64,000 nt of DNA from Syntrophomonas sp. DTU019 (GTDB lineage: Bacteria > Bacillota > Syntrophomonadia > Syntrophomonadales > Syntrophomonadaceae), in the NCBI GenBank assembly GCA_913757435.1, contig CAJYDM010000004.1:62001-126000 (forward strand). Direction: 5' to 3'. Shown piece by piece: positions 45,014 through 53,173 of the stretch. The notes below the pieces were generated by a model. That model worked only from the letters and a program-made list of their open reading frames with translations. It made no database searches and had not been told where the DNA came from. The translations under genes and the position numbers were made by a program. The number at the start of each line of letters is the position of its first letter. Within the stretch, counting starts at the first letter, position 1.

Positions 45014-45294
45014 TGGCCTTTTGGTCTCGAACTGTCCCCTGCCCAAAGAAAATAATGTAAGTCATCCTGCACCCGTCCAAGGAGCTTTCAGCGAAGATCC
45101 TTAATTAAGATTGAATCGGAGCGAGTGAAAAAGCGTACGGTCGCAAACTGACCGCTTTTATTGTTTGGACTCGCCTATATATAACAAATTGTTATTTTTA
45201 TTATAACCTTAGGTATGATATCATAGCCTTTAGAAGCAATTCGGCGCAAAAAACGGGACATCGTACGGATTAAAAGAGGTTGGGAACAGCACAA

Positions 45295-46059
45295 ATGATA
45301 ACCATTGGAATTGATATCGGTTCGACCGCAACCAAGGGCGTTATCATCTGCGGCGAGCAGAGTTGGAACAGCATGGTGCCGACTGGATGGAGTCCGCGTG
45401 AGGCCGCTCAGCTGACCATTAATAAACTGTTGGATTTGAGCCGGGTAAAACGACCCCAGGTGGAACGAATCTTTGCCACCGGGTATGGGAGGGTGGCTTT
45501 CCAGGAAGCCGATAAAACCATAACCGAGATAAAATGCCACGCCCGTGGAGTGGCTGAGCTTCATCCTGAGGTGGGTACGATTATCGACATCGGTGGCCAG
45601 GACAGCAAGGTAATAAGTGTGGGCCAAGGTGGAAGGGTCCTGGATTTTGCCATGAATGACAAATGTGCCGCTGGTACAGGCCGGTTTTTACAGGTGATGG
45701 CCACAGCCCTGGGACTCGATGTCAGCGAATTGGGGGTGGCTGAAGACCCCCGACATGCTTCGGAAATCACCAGCATGTGCACAGTGTTCGCTGAATCCGA
45801 GGTGATCGGCCTGCTGGCCCGGGGCAATGCTAAGGCCGGGATCATCGCCGGGTTGCATAATTCGGTCGGTAAACGCATTGCGCCCATGGTGAGGCGAATA
45901 GGGACAAAAGCTGACTTGGTCTTCACCGGCGGGGTGGCAATCAACGCAGGAGTAAGACGGGCTTTGGAAAAGGAACTAGGCTGTCCGCTGATCGTGGCTG
46001 ATTTATGCCAATATACCGGGGCTTTGGGCGCAGCTCTCTTGGCGCGCCTGGAGCAATAG
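45295..46059 (+). CDS. 2-hydroxyacyl-CoA dehydratase-type activase (BadF/BcrA/HgdC ATPase)
   Basis: ATG 45295 gives MITIGIDIGSTATKGVIICG; a TTG start 15 bases earlier is possible. ASKHA-fold ATPase: phosphate-1 loop DIGSTATKG, GTIIDIGGQDSKV, and VFTGGVAINAGV. The two cysteines that hold the bridging [4Fe-4S] cluster of the dimer are in NDKCAAGTGRFL and ITSMCTVFAES. It passes one electron, driven by ATP, to the double-cubane or dehydratase partner encoded 49 bases downstream. Confidence 0.95.
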   Translation: MITIGIDIGSTATKGVIICGEQSWNSMVPTGWSPREAAQLTINKLLDLSRVKRPQVERIFATGYGRVAFQEADKTITEIKCHARGVAELHPEVGTIIDIGGQDSKVISVGQGGRVLDFAMNDKCAAGTGRFLQVMATALGLDVSELGVAEDPRHASEITSMCTVFAESEVIGLLARGNAKAGIIAGLHNSVGKRIAPMVRRIGTKADLVFTGGVAINAGVRRALEKELGCPLIVADLCQYTGALGAALLARLEQ

Positions 46060-46108
46060 TAAGGCTGTTGGGCTAATTGACTATCTTAAGGGAAAAGGAG
46101 AGTTGGCA

Positions 46109-47383
46109 ATGGCTGATTACCGTCAAATGTGGAGTGACCTGGGTATGGACCTGGAAAAACATGATTTATTATGTGAGGTCCTGCCCGACGCTTTCGGGGG
46201 AGTGTTTCTTTCGCAACAGAAGCGCCCTGAAGGCATGGATTTCTATGATTTTGTGGTATCCGAAATTCACGGGGTAAGACCGGCTGAACTCATTGAACAC
46301 CAGAAACAGGGCGGGAAAGTATTCGGCACCTTCTGTGTCTATGTACCCGATGAAGTGGTTTTTGCCGCGGGAGGGATAGCCGCCGGTTTGTGCGGTGGTT
46401 CCCAGTTTTGGGTTTCCGGAGGCGAAAAAGTGCTGCCGGTCAACACCTGCCCGCTTATCAAGGCTTCGGTGGGAGCCAGACTGGACAAAACCTGTCCATT
46501 TTTCCAAATCGCCGACATGTATGTGGGGGAGACCACCTGCGACGGTAAAAAGAAAGCCTGGGAGATATTATCCCATGAGGTGCCGTTGCATGTGATCGAT
46601 GTTCCCCAGATGAAGCGGGCTAAAGACATCGCCGCCTTTGAAAGCGAGATATTTGACTTTATTAAAGTGGTCGAAGAGGTGACCGGCAATAAGATAACAG
46701 CCGAGAAACTAGCTGAAGCCATCAAATTGATCAACAATAAACGCAAAGCTTTGCAGCGCTTGTACAATGCCCGCAAGGCATCACCGCTGCCTATCAGCGG
46801 CAAAGATGCCCTATTAGTAACCCAAATCGCCTTCTATGATGACCCGGGACGCTGCGCCCAGATGGCCAACCGACTGGCTGAAGAACTGGAACAGCGCATA
46901 AGCAAGGGTGAAGGCGTATTCCCCCAGGATGCACTGCGGATAATGATCAGCGGAACCCCTATGGCTATTCCCAACTGGAAAATGCATCATATCGTGGAGA
47001 GCGCCGGGGCAGCCGTGGTCGTGGAGGAATCCTGCACCGGCACCCGCTATTTTGAAAATCTGGTTGATGAAAGCGGCCAGACTCTCGACGAACAGGTCAG
47101 AGCCTTAGCAGAACGCTACATGAAAACCAATTGCGCCTGTTTCACCCCCAACCCGGGACGGATCGATGATATTATCCGCCTGGCAGGAGAGTATCAGGTG
47201 GACGGGATTATTGACGTGAATTTGCAGTTCTGCAACCTCTACTCCACCGAGAGCTATCTGGTTAAGCAAGCCCTGGCCGAACGCGGCCTCCCTGTCATGC
47301 ATATTGAAACTGATTACAGCGAACAGGATTATGAGCAGCTCAGAACCAGAATAGAGGCGTTTTTGGAGATGCTGCGAAAGTAG
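46109..47383 (+). CDS. Double-cubane-cluster anaerobic reductase (HgdB/DCCP-like)
   Basis: ATG 46109, GGAG 8 bases upstream. 424 residues of the 2-hydroxyacyl-CoA dehydratase D-subunit fold, with cysteines in TFCVYVPDEV, GLCGGSQFW, PVNTCPLIKA, DKTCPFFQ, ETTCDGKKK, VEESCTGTRYF, NCACFTPN and LQFCNLYS. The number and positions fit the double-cubane [8Fe-9S] protein described from Carboxydothermus, not the two-subunit dehydratase. No second dehydratase subunit follows. Such systems reduce small molecules (for example acetylene) at very low potential; the natural substrate is unknown. Confidence 0.88.
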   Translation: MADYRQMWSDLGMDLEKHDLLCEVLPDAFGGVFLSQQKRPEGMDFYDFVVSEIHGVRPAELIEHQKQGGKVFGTFCVYVPDEVVFAAGGIAAGLCGGSQFWVSGGEKVLPVNTCPLIKASVGARLDKTCPFFQIADMYVGETTCDGKKKAWEILSHEVPLHVIDVPQMKRAKDIAAFESEIFDFIKVVEEVTGNKITAEKLAEAIKLINNKRKALQRLYNARKASPLPISGKDALLVTQIAFYDDPGRCAQMANRLAEELEQRISKGEGVFPQDALRIMISGTPMAIPNWKMHHIVESAGAAVVVEESCTGTRYFENLVDESGQTLDEQVRALAERYMKTNCACFTPNPGRIDDIIRLAGEYQVDGIIDVNLQFCNLYSTESYLVKQALAERGLPVMHIETDYSEQDYEQLRTRIEAFLEMLRK

Positions 47384-47392
47384 GCTAAAACC

Positions 47393-47653
47393 ATGGAACA
47401 GGCTTATCGCTGGTATATACTCTTTCCCAATCACCATCAGGGCCTAAAGCTTAACCGGGAATTGAAACAGCAGGGTATCAAAAACCAGATTGCCCCCACC
47501 CCGCGGGAAGCCAGTGTCAGTTGCGGCATATCGCTAATTGTGGACGAGGCAGATCTGGAACGGATCAATAAGATAATCGATGAAATCGGTGTATCAATAG
47601 AAAAAGTGGTCAAGCTGCCGGTAAAGACCGACTGGAAGTACCGGGGGGTTTAG
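47393..47653 (+). CDS. DUF3343 (putative Se/S carrier-like) small protein
   Basis: An 86-residue protein with the DUF3343 pattern: YILFPNHHQGLKLNRELKQQ, a single conserved cysteine in VSCGISLIVDE, and a C-terminal basic end. No ribosome site of note; 9 bases after the reductase gene, so part of the same operon. DUF3343 members frequently sit with dehydratase or DCCP genes, but their action (sulfur or selenium carrier by family name) is unproven. Confidence 0.85.
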   Translation: MEQAYRWYILFPNHHQGLKLNRELKQQGIKNQIAPTPREASVSCGISLIVDEADLERINKIIDEIGVSIEKVVKLPVKTDWKYRGV

Positions 47654-47724
47654 TACCGATTAAAATGGAGCGGGTCTGCTTAATAAAACTAGCAGAGTAG
47701 GCGGAAAACTTAATACAAATTTAA

Positions 47725-47758
47725 CAATACCAGGATTTTATTTCCTGGTATTGCTTTG
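47725..47758 (+). terminator. Terminator of the activase-reductase operon
   Basis: CAATACCAGG (47725-47734) and CCTGGTATTG (47744-47753) form a perfect 10-bp stem with a T-rich 9-base loop; a short CTTTG tract follows. Confidence 0.75.
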
Positions 47759-47886
47759 CGACAGTGATAAAAAACCAAGCCTTTTGGAATCCCCGTCTTG
47801 CGGAGGGGTTTCAATATCACGGATTAGCTCGTTGATTTTCTTATCTTCCCTCTGCCAAGCCTGATATAGTCATGTCACTGAATGCA

Positions 47887-49971
47887 TTACCCGGCAAAAT
47901 GCTGTTTAACAAAATCGGGAGCTGACGATGGTGTTAATATGCCAGTTAAGATAGAACCACTATTTAGCCGAAAATAGACCATGTAAACGGCTCCTTTGGT
48001 TTTGTGGTATTCCTGGTAACTTTGAAGGCACAGTTCAAGCTTATCCGTTTCGGTTACCTTAAGCTGACCGGGCCTTTCCCCGAAATCCTGGTCAGCTTTC
48101 ATTATGCGAAATTCAGCATCATCCATTCCTTGAGGAAAATATTCAATGAAGGCATGGACAATATCTTGACCAGGCAGCAGCCTGACCTGATTGTATAAAC
48201 CTTTACCCTTCAGCCAGCTTTCCAATCCATAATAAGATTTTTGCCATTGCACAGTAACGTTGTAGTACCCCTTTTTCGGTGTTGTCTCCATGGTGCTTTC
48301 CACAGTTTCGGCCCGCACCGCTCCGGTGTCAGTCTGCTCACCAGGCAAGGTGATTTCAACATGTCCCCAGGGGGGTTTGGTGTCAGTCATTTCCTCGTAA
48401 CTCTGCATCTTAATGTCATTTTGCAGAACGGCAATAGCTTCCTGAATCAGTTGGGGATCTGTAATACTGACTCGTTTGTTTCCCACTTGACTCCTAATAT
48501 CCACCAGTTTGGCGTCCATGGGGTTAATTCTGAGCACCTCATATTTATGGGTTTTATATTCCAATGACTCATAAATAGGTTTAAATTGCTCTGTAAACCT
48601 CGATGAATCAACCAGATAATAACGCAATAGCATTTTGTCGTCATTTAATTGATAGGCTAAACAAATCCTTTCCTGCCTGATGTTCTGGTCTATTGTGGGG
48701 TTTGATTTGGCCTCTTCCCGCTTAGCGATGATTTCCCGGTGCAGGGCCAATATATGGGCTATGTTATCACGGTCAACATATATAGCTTGCGGTGCTTGGT
48801 TTGCCGTACGACTCTCATCTTTAGCCTGGAGCAGAGGGTAAAAAGAATAATCCATATACACGTACTTTACTTCATCGATTTGCGGCAGCCTGGTCTCGAA
48901 TCCGATAAAATTAGAACGAATCAGCCCGAGCAAGGCCAGCGCTATAACCGCGTAAACCCCCAGACCTTTAAAGCGCTGCCAGGTAAATATATGTACTGAC
49001 TTGTGAAACAGTATCTCTATCAGGATATAGCCTAAAAGGGCACCCAGGAAATAGCCCGCATAGGTCCAGGCCATGCTCTGCTGTGTACTATAAAAATAGC
49101 TGCCCACCAGCAGCATGGTACAAAAGGTTACAGAATACTGTAACAGCGGGCGCAATGGCCCTAGGGTTACCGCATCACCAGCAGCTTCAATAGGGCGGAC
49201 CCGGTAAAGGTATCGTCCTATAAAATAAAGGCTTATGCTGGCGAGGAGGTATATTATGATATCACTGTTTGTTAAGTTTAAATTTACATAGGTTAGATTC
49301 AGCAGGGGTGACAAGCGTTCCAAATCAACGCTGAAGTAATCATAAGCGAACCCATACAGGTACATTTTCAAGTTGTGCAATACCAGTAGGGTTAATCCAC
49401 TGGGGACCAGGAGCAAGATGTAAGTTAACAGACCCTGCAGGGCAGACATGCCGGTGATCATGCCTACTGCCACTGTACTGCTAAAAAGGAGCAGATTGGC
49501 TGTTAATGCAACTTTCAGCCAATTGAGTATATCCTGGCCTTGCACGAAATCGATCTTAAACCAGGTAACCACAGCCCATGTGAGCAGGGCAGTAATAACT
49601 ACCGGAAACAACAGCAGTACCAATCCTGACAAGAGGTTAGTATTATACAAGGTCTCCCGCCTGATGGGAAGGGAATGCTCCATGTCGGCCGCTTTGCCGG
49701 TCTGCAGATAGCGGAATACCAAGAGTCCGGCGAGAACAGGAGCCATCAACAGCAGAAACAATGAAACCGGCGAGTAATTAAATTCAAAAACCCTCAAATA
49801 AGTGGAAGCAGTATAATGCACCTTGATTATTTCAGGCCGGCTGTAAATCATCACCAGCTGCAGTGGCACTGCTGACAGCCAGGCTAGAAGGTATACCATT
49901 CCCATCCAGCCATAGCGTTTAAAATCATTATGTAAAATGCCTTTGTTAATAAAGGATGTTGCTGATCTCAT
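47887..49971 (-). CDS. Large ABC-2 type permease with extracellular domain
   Basis: ATG 49971 (MRSATSFINKG) is chosen for its GGGGG site; the gene overlaps the ATPase end by 26 bases. About 694 residues: ten or so helices in the first 360 residues (coupling segment DMEHSLPIRRETLYNTNLLSG near residue 85), then about 330 hydrophilic residues, probably outside the cell, similar to the DUF6449-type tail of Bacillus YtrC/D-like permeases. Likely partners: the ATPase and GntR genes before it. Confidence 0.85.
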   Translation of the reverse strand: MRSATSFINKGILHNDFKRYGWMGMVYLLAWLSAVPLQLVMIYSRPEIIKVHYTASTYLRVFEFNYSPVSLFLLLMAPVLAGLLVFRYLQTGKAADMEHSLPIRRETLYNTNLLSGLVLLLFPVVITALLTWAVVTWFKIDFVQGQDILNWLKVALTANLLLFSSTVAVGMITGMSALQGLLTYILLLVPSGLTLLVLHNLKMYLYGFAYDYFSVDLERLSPLLNLTYVNLNLTNSDIIIYLLASISLYFIGRYLYRVRPIEAAGDAVTLGPLRPLLQYSVTFCTMLLVGSYFYSTQQSMAWTYAGYFLGALLGYILIEILFHKSVHIFTWQRFKGLGVYAVIALALLGLIRSNFIGFETRLPQIDEVKYVYMDYSFYPLLQAKDESRTANQAPQAIYVDRDNIAHILALHREIIAKREEAKSNPTIDQNIRQERICLAYQLNDDKMLLRYYLVDSSRFTEQFKPIYESLEYKTHKYEVLRINPMDAKLVDIRSQVGNKRVSITDPQLIQEAIAVLQNDIKMQSYEEMTDTKPPWGHVEITLPGEQTDTGAVRAETVESTMETTPKKGYYNVTVQWQKSYYGLESWLKGKGLYNQVRLLPGQDIVHAFIEYFPQGMDDAEFRIMKADQDFGERPGQLKVTETDKLELCLQSYQEYHKTKGAVYMVYFRLNSGSILTGILTPSSAPDFVKQHFAG

Positions 49972-50845
49972 AACCGTTATCCCCCATTTCATAAATGAAT
50001 ATTTCTTCCAGGGTTAAGGGCAGGACATCCAGTATGGCGGGCTGATAAGCCTGCATCCGGTTTATGATCTGATCATATACGCCGCGGACGATCAGAATCG
50101 CAACACTGCCCCTTTGCTCATGATGAAGGGCCCCGCTCTCCTCCAGCAGAGCCCGAGGTATTTCGCCGCTGAAGGCTATTTGAATCTTATGAATATCAGC
50201 CTTCAAATCATCCAGATCCTTCTGTGTCACCATTTGTCCCTGGTGCAATATACCGATATGATCGCAGATGTCCTCCAACTCGCGCAGGTTATGTGAAGAT
50301 ATGATTACTGTCATTTCGCGTTCAGCCACATCTTGTATGATGAGACGTTTTACATTTTGCCTCATCACCGGATCAAGTCCATCCAGGGGCTCATCCAATA
50401 TCATCACTTCAGGCATCAGACTTAGCCCCAGCCAGAATGCAACCTGCCGCTGCATACCCCGGGACAGGGTTTTGACGCGCCGGTTTAACTCAATATTGAA
50501 AACCTGGGAAAGTTGCTGAAAGCGCTCCTGGCTCCACTTGGCATATATACTGGCATAAAAGTTGGCCATGTCCTGAATGGAATAATTGTGGAAAAAGTAT
50601 AAGCTATCGGGAATAAAGACAGTCTGCTCTTTGATAGCTTCATTTTCAAACACCGGTTGAGCATCTATCATCACAAGCCCTCTATCAGGTTTATAAATAC
50701 CCGCCAGCAGTTTTAGGAGGGTGGTTTTACCTGCCCCGTTGCAGCCCACCAGGCCGTAAATCGATCCTTTATGTACCGCCAGGCTGACATCATGCAAAGC
50801 TTTAAGGCGGCCAAACTGCTTGTTGACCCTTTCGACTTCAATCAT
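49946..50845 (-). CDS. ABC transporter ATP-binding protein (YtrB-like)
   Basis: Walker A GCNGAGKTT, Q-loop TVFIPDSLYFF, signature LSRGMQRQVAF, Walker B VMILDEPLDGLDP, switch ISSHNLRELE. 299 aa. Overlaps the GntR gene by 8 bases. ATPase of the second GntR/ABC operon. Confidence 0.95.
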   Translation of the reverse strand: MIEVERVNKQFGRLKALHDVSLAVHKGSIYGLVGCNGAGKTTLLKLLAGIYKPDRGLVMIDAQPVFENEAIKEQTVFIPDSLYFFHNYSIQDMANFYASIYAKWSQERFQQLSQVFNIELNRRVKTLSRGMQRQVAFWLGLSLMPEVMILDEPLDGLDPVMRQNVKRLIIQDVAEREMTVIISSHNLRELEDICDHIGILHQGQMVTQKDLDDLKADIHKIQIAFSGEIPRALLEESGALHHEQRGSVAILIVRGVYDQIINRMQAYQPAILDVLPLTLEEIFIYEMGDNGYEISNILY

Positions 50846-51227
50846 CTATGTTCCCTCCCTCGGCTCTAGATAACAAATTTTCTATGGTGGAGATCAATTC
50901 ATCCCGGGGAACTCCCAGATAAACCATTTCTGATAGAACTTTGGAAAGCTGTGCTTTCAAATTGTTGATTCGGGCTGAATTGTCTCCAGCCTCCCTCGGC
51001 CGGACAAAGCTGCCTTTGCCGGGCAGAGAATATATATAGCCACGGTGTTCCAATTCCCGATAGGCCTTTTGAATGGTGTTGGGATTAATGGTAAGTTCAC
51101 CCGATAAGACTCGCACCGAGGGCAATTGCTGATCAGGCTTCAAGACATTGCAGACAATCAGCTCGATTATTTTCTCCGCCAATTGCTCATAAACCGGCTT
51201 GCGACTGCGAAGGTCCAATTCAAACAT
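50838..51227 (-). CDS. GntR-family regulator (YtrA type)
   Basis: ATG 51227 (MFELDLRSRKPVYEQLAEKI) with GAGGAGGG 5 bases upstream. Winged helix with ELTINPNTIQKAYRELEHRG, then a short dimer tail (LSEMVYLGVPRDELISTIEN). Homologous to the regulator at 44363. First gene of its operon; its promoter carries a 19-bp dyad like that of operon 1. Confidence 0.93.
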   Translation of the reverse strand: MFELDLRSRKPVYEQLAEKIIELIVCNVLKPDQQLPSVRVLSGELTINPNTIQKAYRELEHRGYIYSLPGKGSFVRPREAGDNSARINNLKAQLSKVLSEMVYLGVPRDELISTIENLLSRAEGGNIDD

Positions 51228-51250
51228 GAATTCCCTCCTCTCTGTTAACC

Positions 51251-51291
51251 GTACTAGTATACATAGTACAGTTGACACAGGTTAAAGTCAA
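51251..51291 (-). promoter_or_regulatory. Promoter and YtrA-type operator of ABC operon 2
   Basis: On the minus strand TTGACT (51286-51291), 17 bases, TACTAT (51263-51268). The perfect dyad GTACTA-N7-TAGTAC (51251-51269) covers the -10 box, so bound GntR dimer would block initiation. Confidence 0.75.
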
Positions 51292-51471
51292 GAAATTCCC
51301 GCAATTGGGTGTTAGGGGCAGACGACCTAGTCTGCCCACCACATAGCCCTGTCTGCCCGCATGTGGATGTTCTACTGGCTTTGAGAGGCGTTCTGGCAAG
51401 AACCTGCGTAACCAAACCCTTTTCATGGGAATATTGTGGAAATATATACATTGAGAGGGTGAATAGCGATT

Positions 51472-52923
51472 ATGAGGCAATATTGCCATACTTATTTCTG
51501 CAGGTATTGCAAGGCTTACCCCTGCTGCCAATGGTGCGGATTGACCTCGCCCAAGGCATGTGGCAGGTGCAATAATCTGGTTCAGAACCCCAGCTTTGAA
51601 ACTGACTTAAGCCAATGGGCAACTGATAATGTCACGACTACTGAAAGCACACCCTTTGAAGGAACTCAGGCAGCCAGATTGGGACCGGGTGAAGCCAGCA
51701 TGTACCAGGATATATCTCTGGCCAAAGTGAATTGCATGCCTTTGTTGCTGAGCTTTAATGCGGTATCGCCTACCAGCAACCAGTTCAACGGCGATTTATT
51801 GGTGGAGGTGTTATGGCTGGACGCCAGCCGCAACATTATCGGCACTGGTTTAAGCCTTTTTATCAAAAACGGCAGGATTACGGGCATTGACCTGACCTAT
51901 TTCGATATCACCGATCGCCCCCCTGCCAATGCCGCCTGGGCTAGACTGCAATTTAGCAAAGCAAAGGGAAGTACCTCTGATATGATCTTGATAGATCAGG
52001 TGATTCTCACTCCCGTAAGCAGCATCAATCTGCTCCAAAATCCAGGATTTGAAGCCGGCTTGAACCAGTGGACAACAGCCTCATTTGTTTCCAGTTATGA
52101 GCTGCCCTTTGCAGGCGGTGGCAAGGCACAGGCCACTCAGAGCGATACTATGTACCAAGACGTTCTAATCAACCACTTCCCCAAAAACTCCACATTTTTG
52201 CTGAGTTTTGCCGCTTCTGCCAACGGGGAAGCCTCTTTGTCTGTTGAGGTACGTTGGCTTGATGCATTAGACAATGAGATCGGTGTTGGTCTTACCATCG
52301 TCATACCTGATCAGACTCTAAGAACTCAAGAAAACTATTTGTCTTATCTGGATATCACCGACCCTGCCCCATTGGGGACCTTCAAAGCCAGAATTGTTTT
52401 CGCCGCGGATGTCACCACTGATACTACTTTGACAATTGACCAGGTTATTTTTGCCAGGGCAGCTACAAATAATTTAGTGGAAAATCCCAGCTTCTTAGGT
52501 CTGAATAACTGGATCCATGACAATTTAGGCTTACTTGCCGGAAACATCACCTACGAAGGCAATACGGCCGCTGTGGCGGTTGATGCCGGGAGTTCACTGT
52601 TTCAGGATATACCCCTGGTCAATGCCGTTGGCAGGTGTTTTTTGTTTAATTGCGGGCTGGGATTCGAAGATACCGGGCCAGCTTCCGAAGTTCCTCAGAT
52701 GCTAATCCAGGTTTTATGGTTGGATAAGAACGGAGTGCAAATTGGTTTAGGGTTGAGCCTAACCTGCCTTGTTACTGGCGGCAGACCGAATTGGTTCGTT
52801 TATACTGGTATCACTGAGCCTGCACCTTTCGGCACCGCAGCAGCCCGGCTGCTGTTCACCAAACCAGCCAGTCAGAACAGTGCGGTTATCATTGACAAGG
52901 TAGTATTCGGGCGTTTGGTATAG
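51472..52923 (+). CDS. Cys-rich N-terminus plus three carbohydrate-binding-like (CBM4/9, exosporium F1-like) repeats
   Basis: GAGAGGGTG lies about 10 bases before the ATG. The first 33 residues hold eight cysteines (5, 10, 13, 18, 19, 22, 30, 33) and no signal peptide. Three repeats of about 150 residues follow, starting NNLVQNPSFETDLSQW (34), INLLQNPGFEAGLNQW (about 184) and NNLVENPSFLGLNNW (about 340). Each repeat has a V-x-W-L-D strand and ends in an I-D-x-V-x-F/L motif. This jelly-roll pattern resembles CBM4/9 and the F1-type domain of spore-surface proteins. Absence of a signal peptide with a Cys-rich head would suit a spore-coat protein crosslinked by disulfides; this is inference. Confidence 0.75.
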   Translation: MRQYCHTYFCRYCKAYPCCQWCGLTSPKACGRCNNLVQNPSFETDLSQWATDNVTTTESTPFEGTQAARLGPGEASMYQDISLAKVNCMPLLLSFNAVSPTSNQFNGDLLVEVLWLDASRNIIGTGLSLFIKNGRITGIDLTYFDITDRPPANAAWARLQFSKAKGSTSDMILIDQVILTPVSSINLLQNPGFEAGLNQWTTASFVSSYELPFAGGGKAQATQSDTMYQDVLINHFPKNSTFLLSFAASANGEASLSVEVRWLDALDNEIGVGLTIVIPDQTLRTQENYLSYLDITDPAPLGTFKARIVFAADVTTDTTLTIDQVIFARAATNNLVENPSFLGLNNWIHDNLGLLAGNITYEGNTAAVAVDAGSSLFQDIPLVNAVGRCFLFNCGLGFEDTGPASEVPQMLIQVLWLDKNGVQIGLGLSLTCLVTGGRPNWFVYTGITEPAPFGTAAARLLFTKPASQNSAVIIDKVVFGRLV

Positions 52924-52952
52924 ACGTATGATCCGTAATATGCGGAACCTTT

Positions 52953-52992
52953 GAAGCCAGATTATCTCCTCGATAATCTGGCTTCTTATTTT
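52953..52992 (+). terminator. Terminator of the Cys-rich repeat-protein gene
   Basis: GAAGCCAGATTATC (52953-52966) and GATAATCTGGCTTC (52972-52985) make a perfect 14-bp stem with a 5-base loop, then TTATTTTT. Confidence 0.92.
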
Positions 52993-53173
52993 TCAGTGAA
53001 AATAATATTCTAAATAATGTTCAGTATTTAGGAATCGCTTAAATTTAGATTCGCTACCGTTCATTATAGTTATCGAACTTCGTTGAGTAATACATAACTT
53101 TAGCATATACTATTTTTAATACTTATGCCTTTTCTATATTATGGAAGGATTTTGTCATACAAATGTCGAATAA

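Noticed and set aside
46109-47383. Reading this gene as a classical 2-hydroxyglutaryl-CoA dehydratase subunit
   Set aside because: There is no second dehydratase subunit, and the cysteine number and the DUF3343 neighbour fit the double-cubane-cluster reductase branch.
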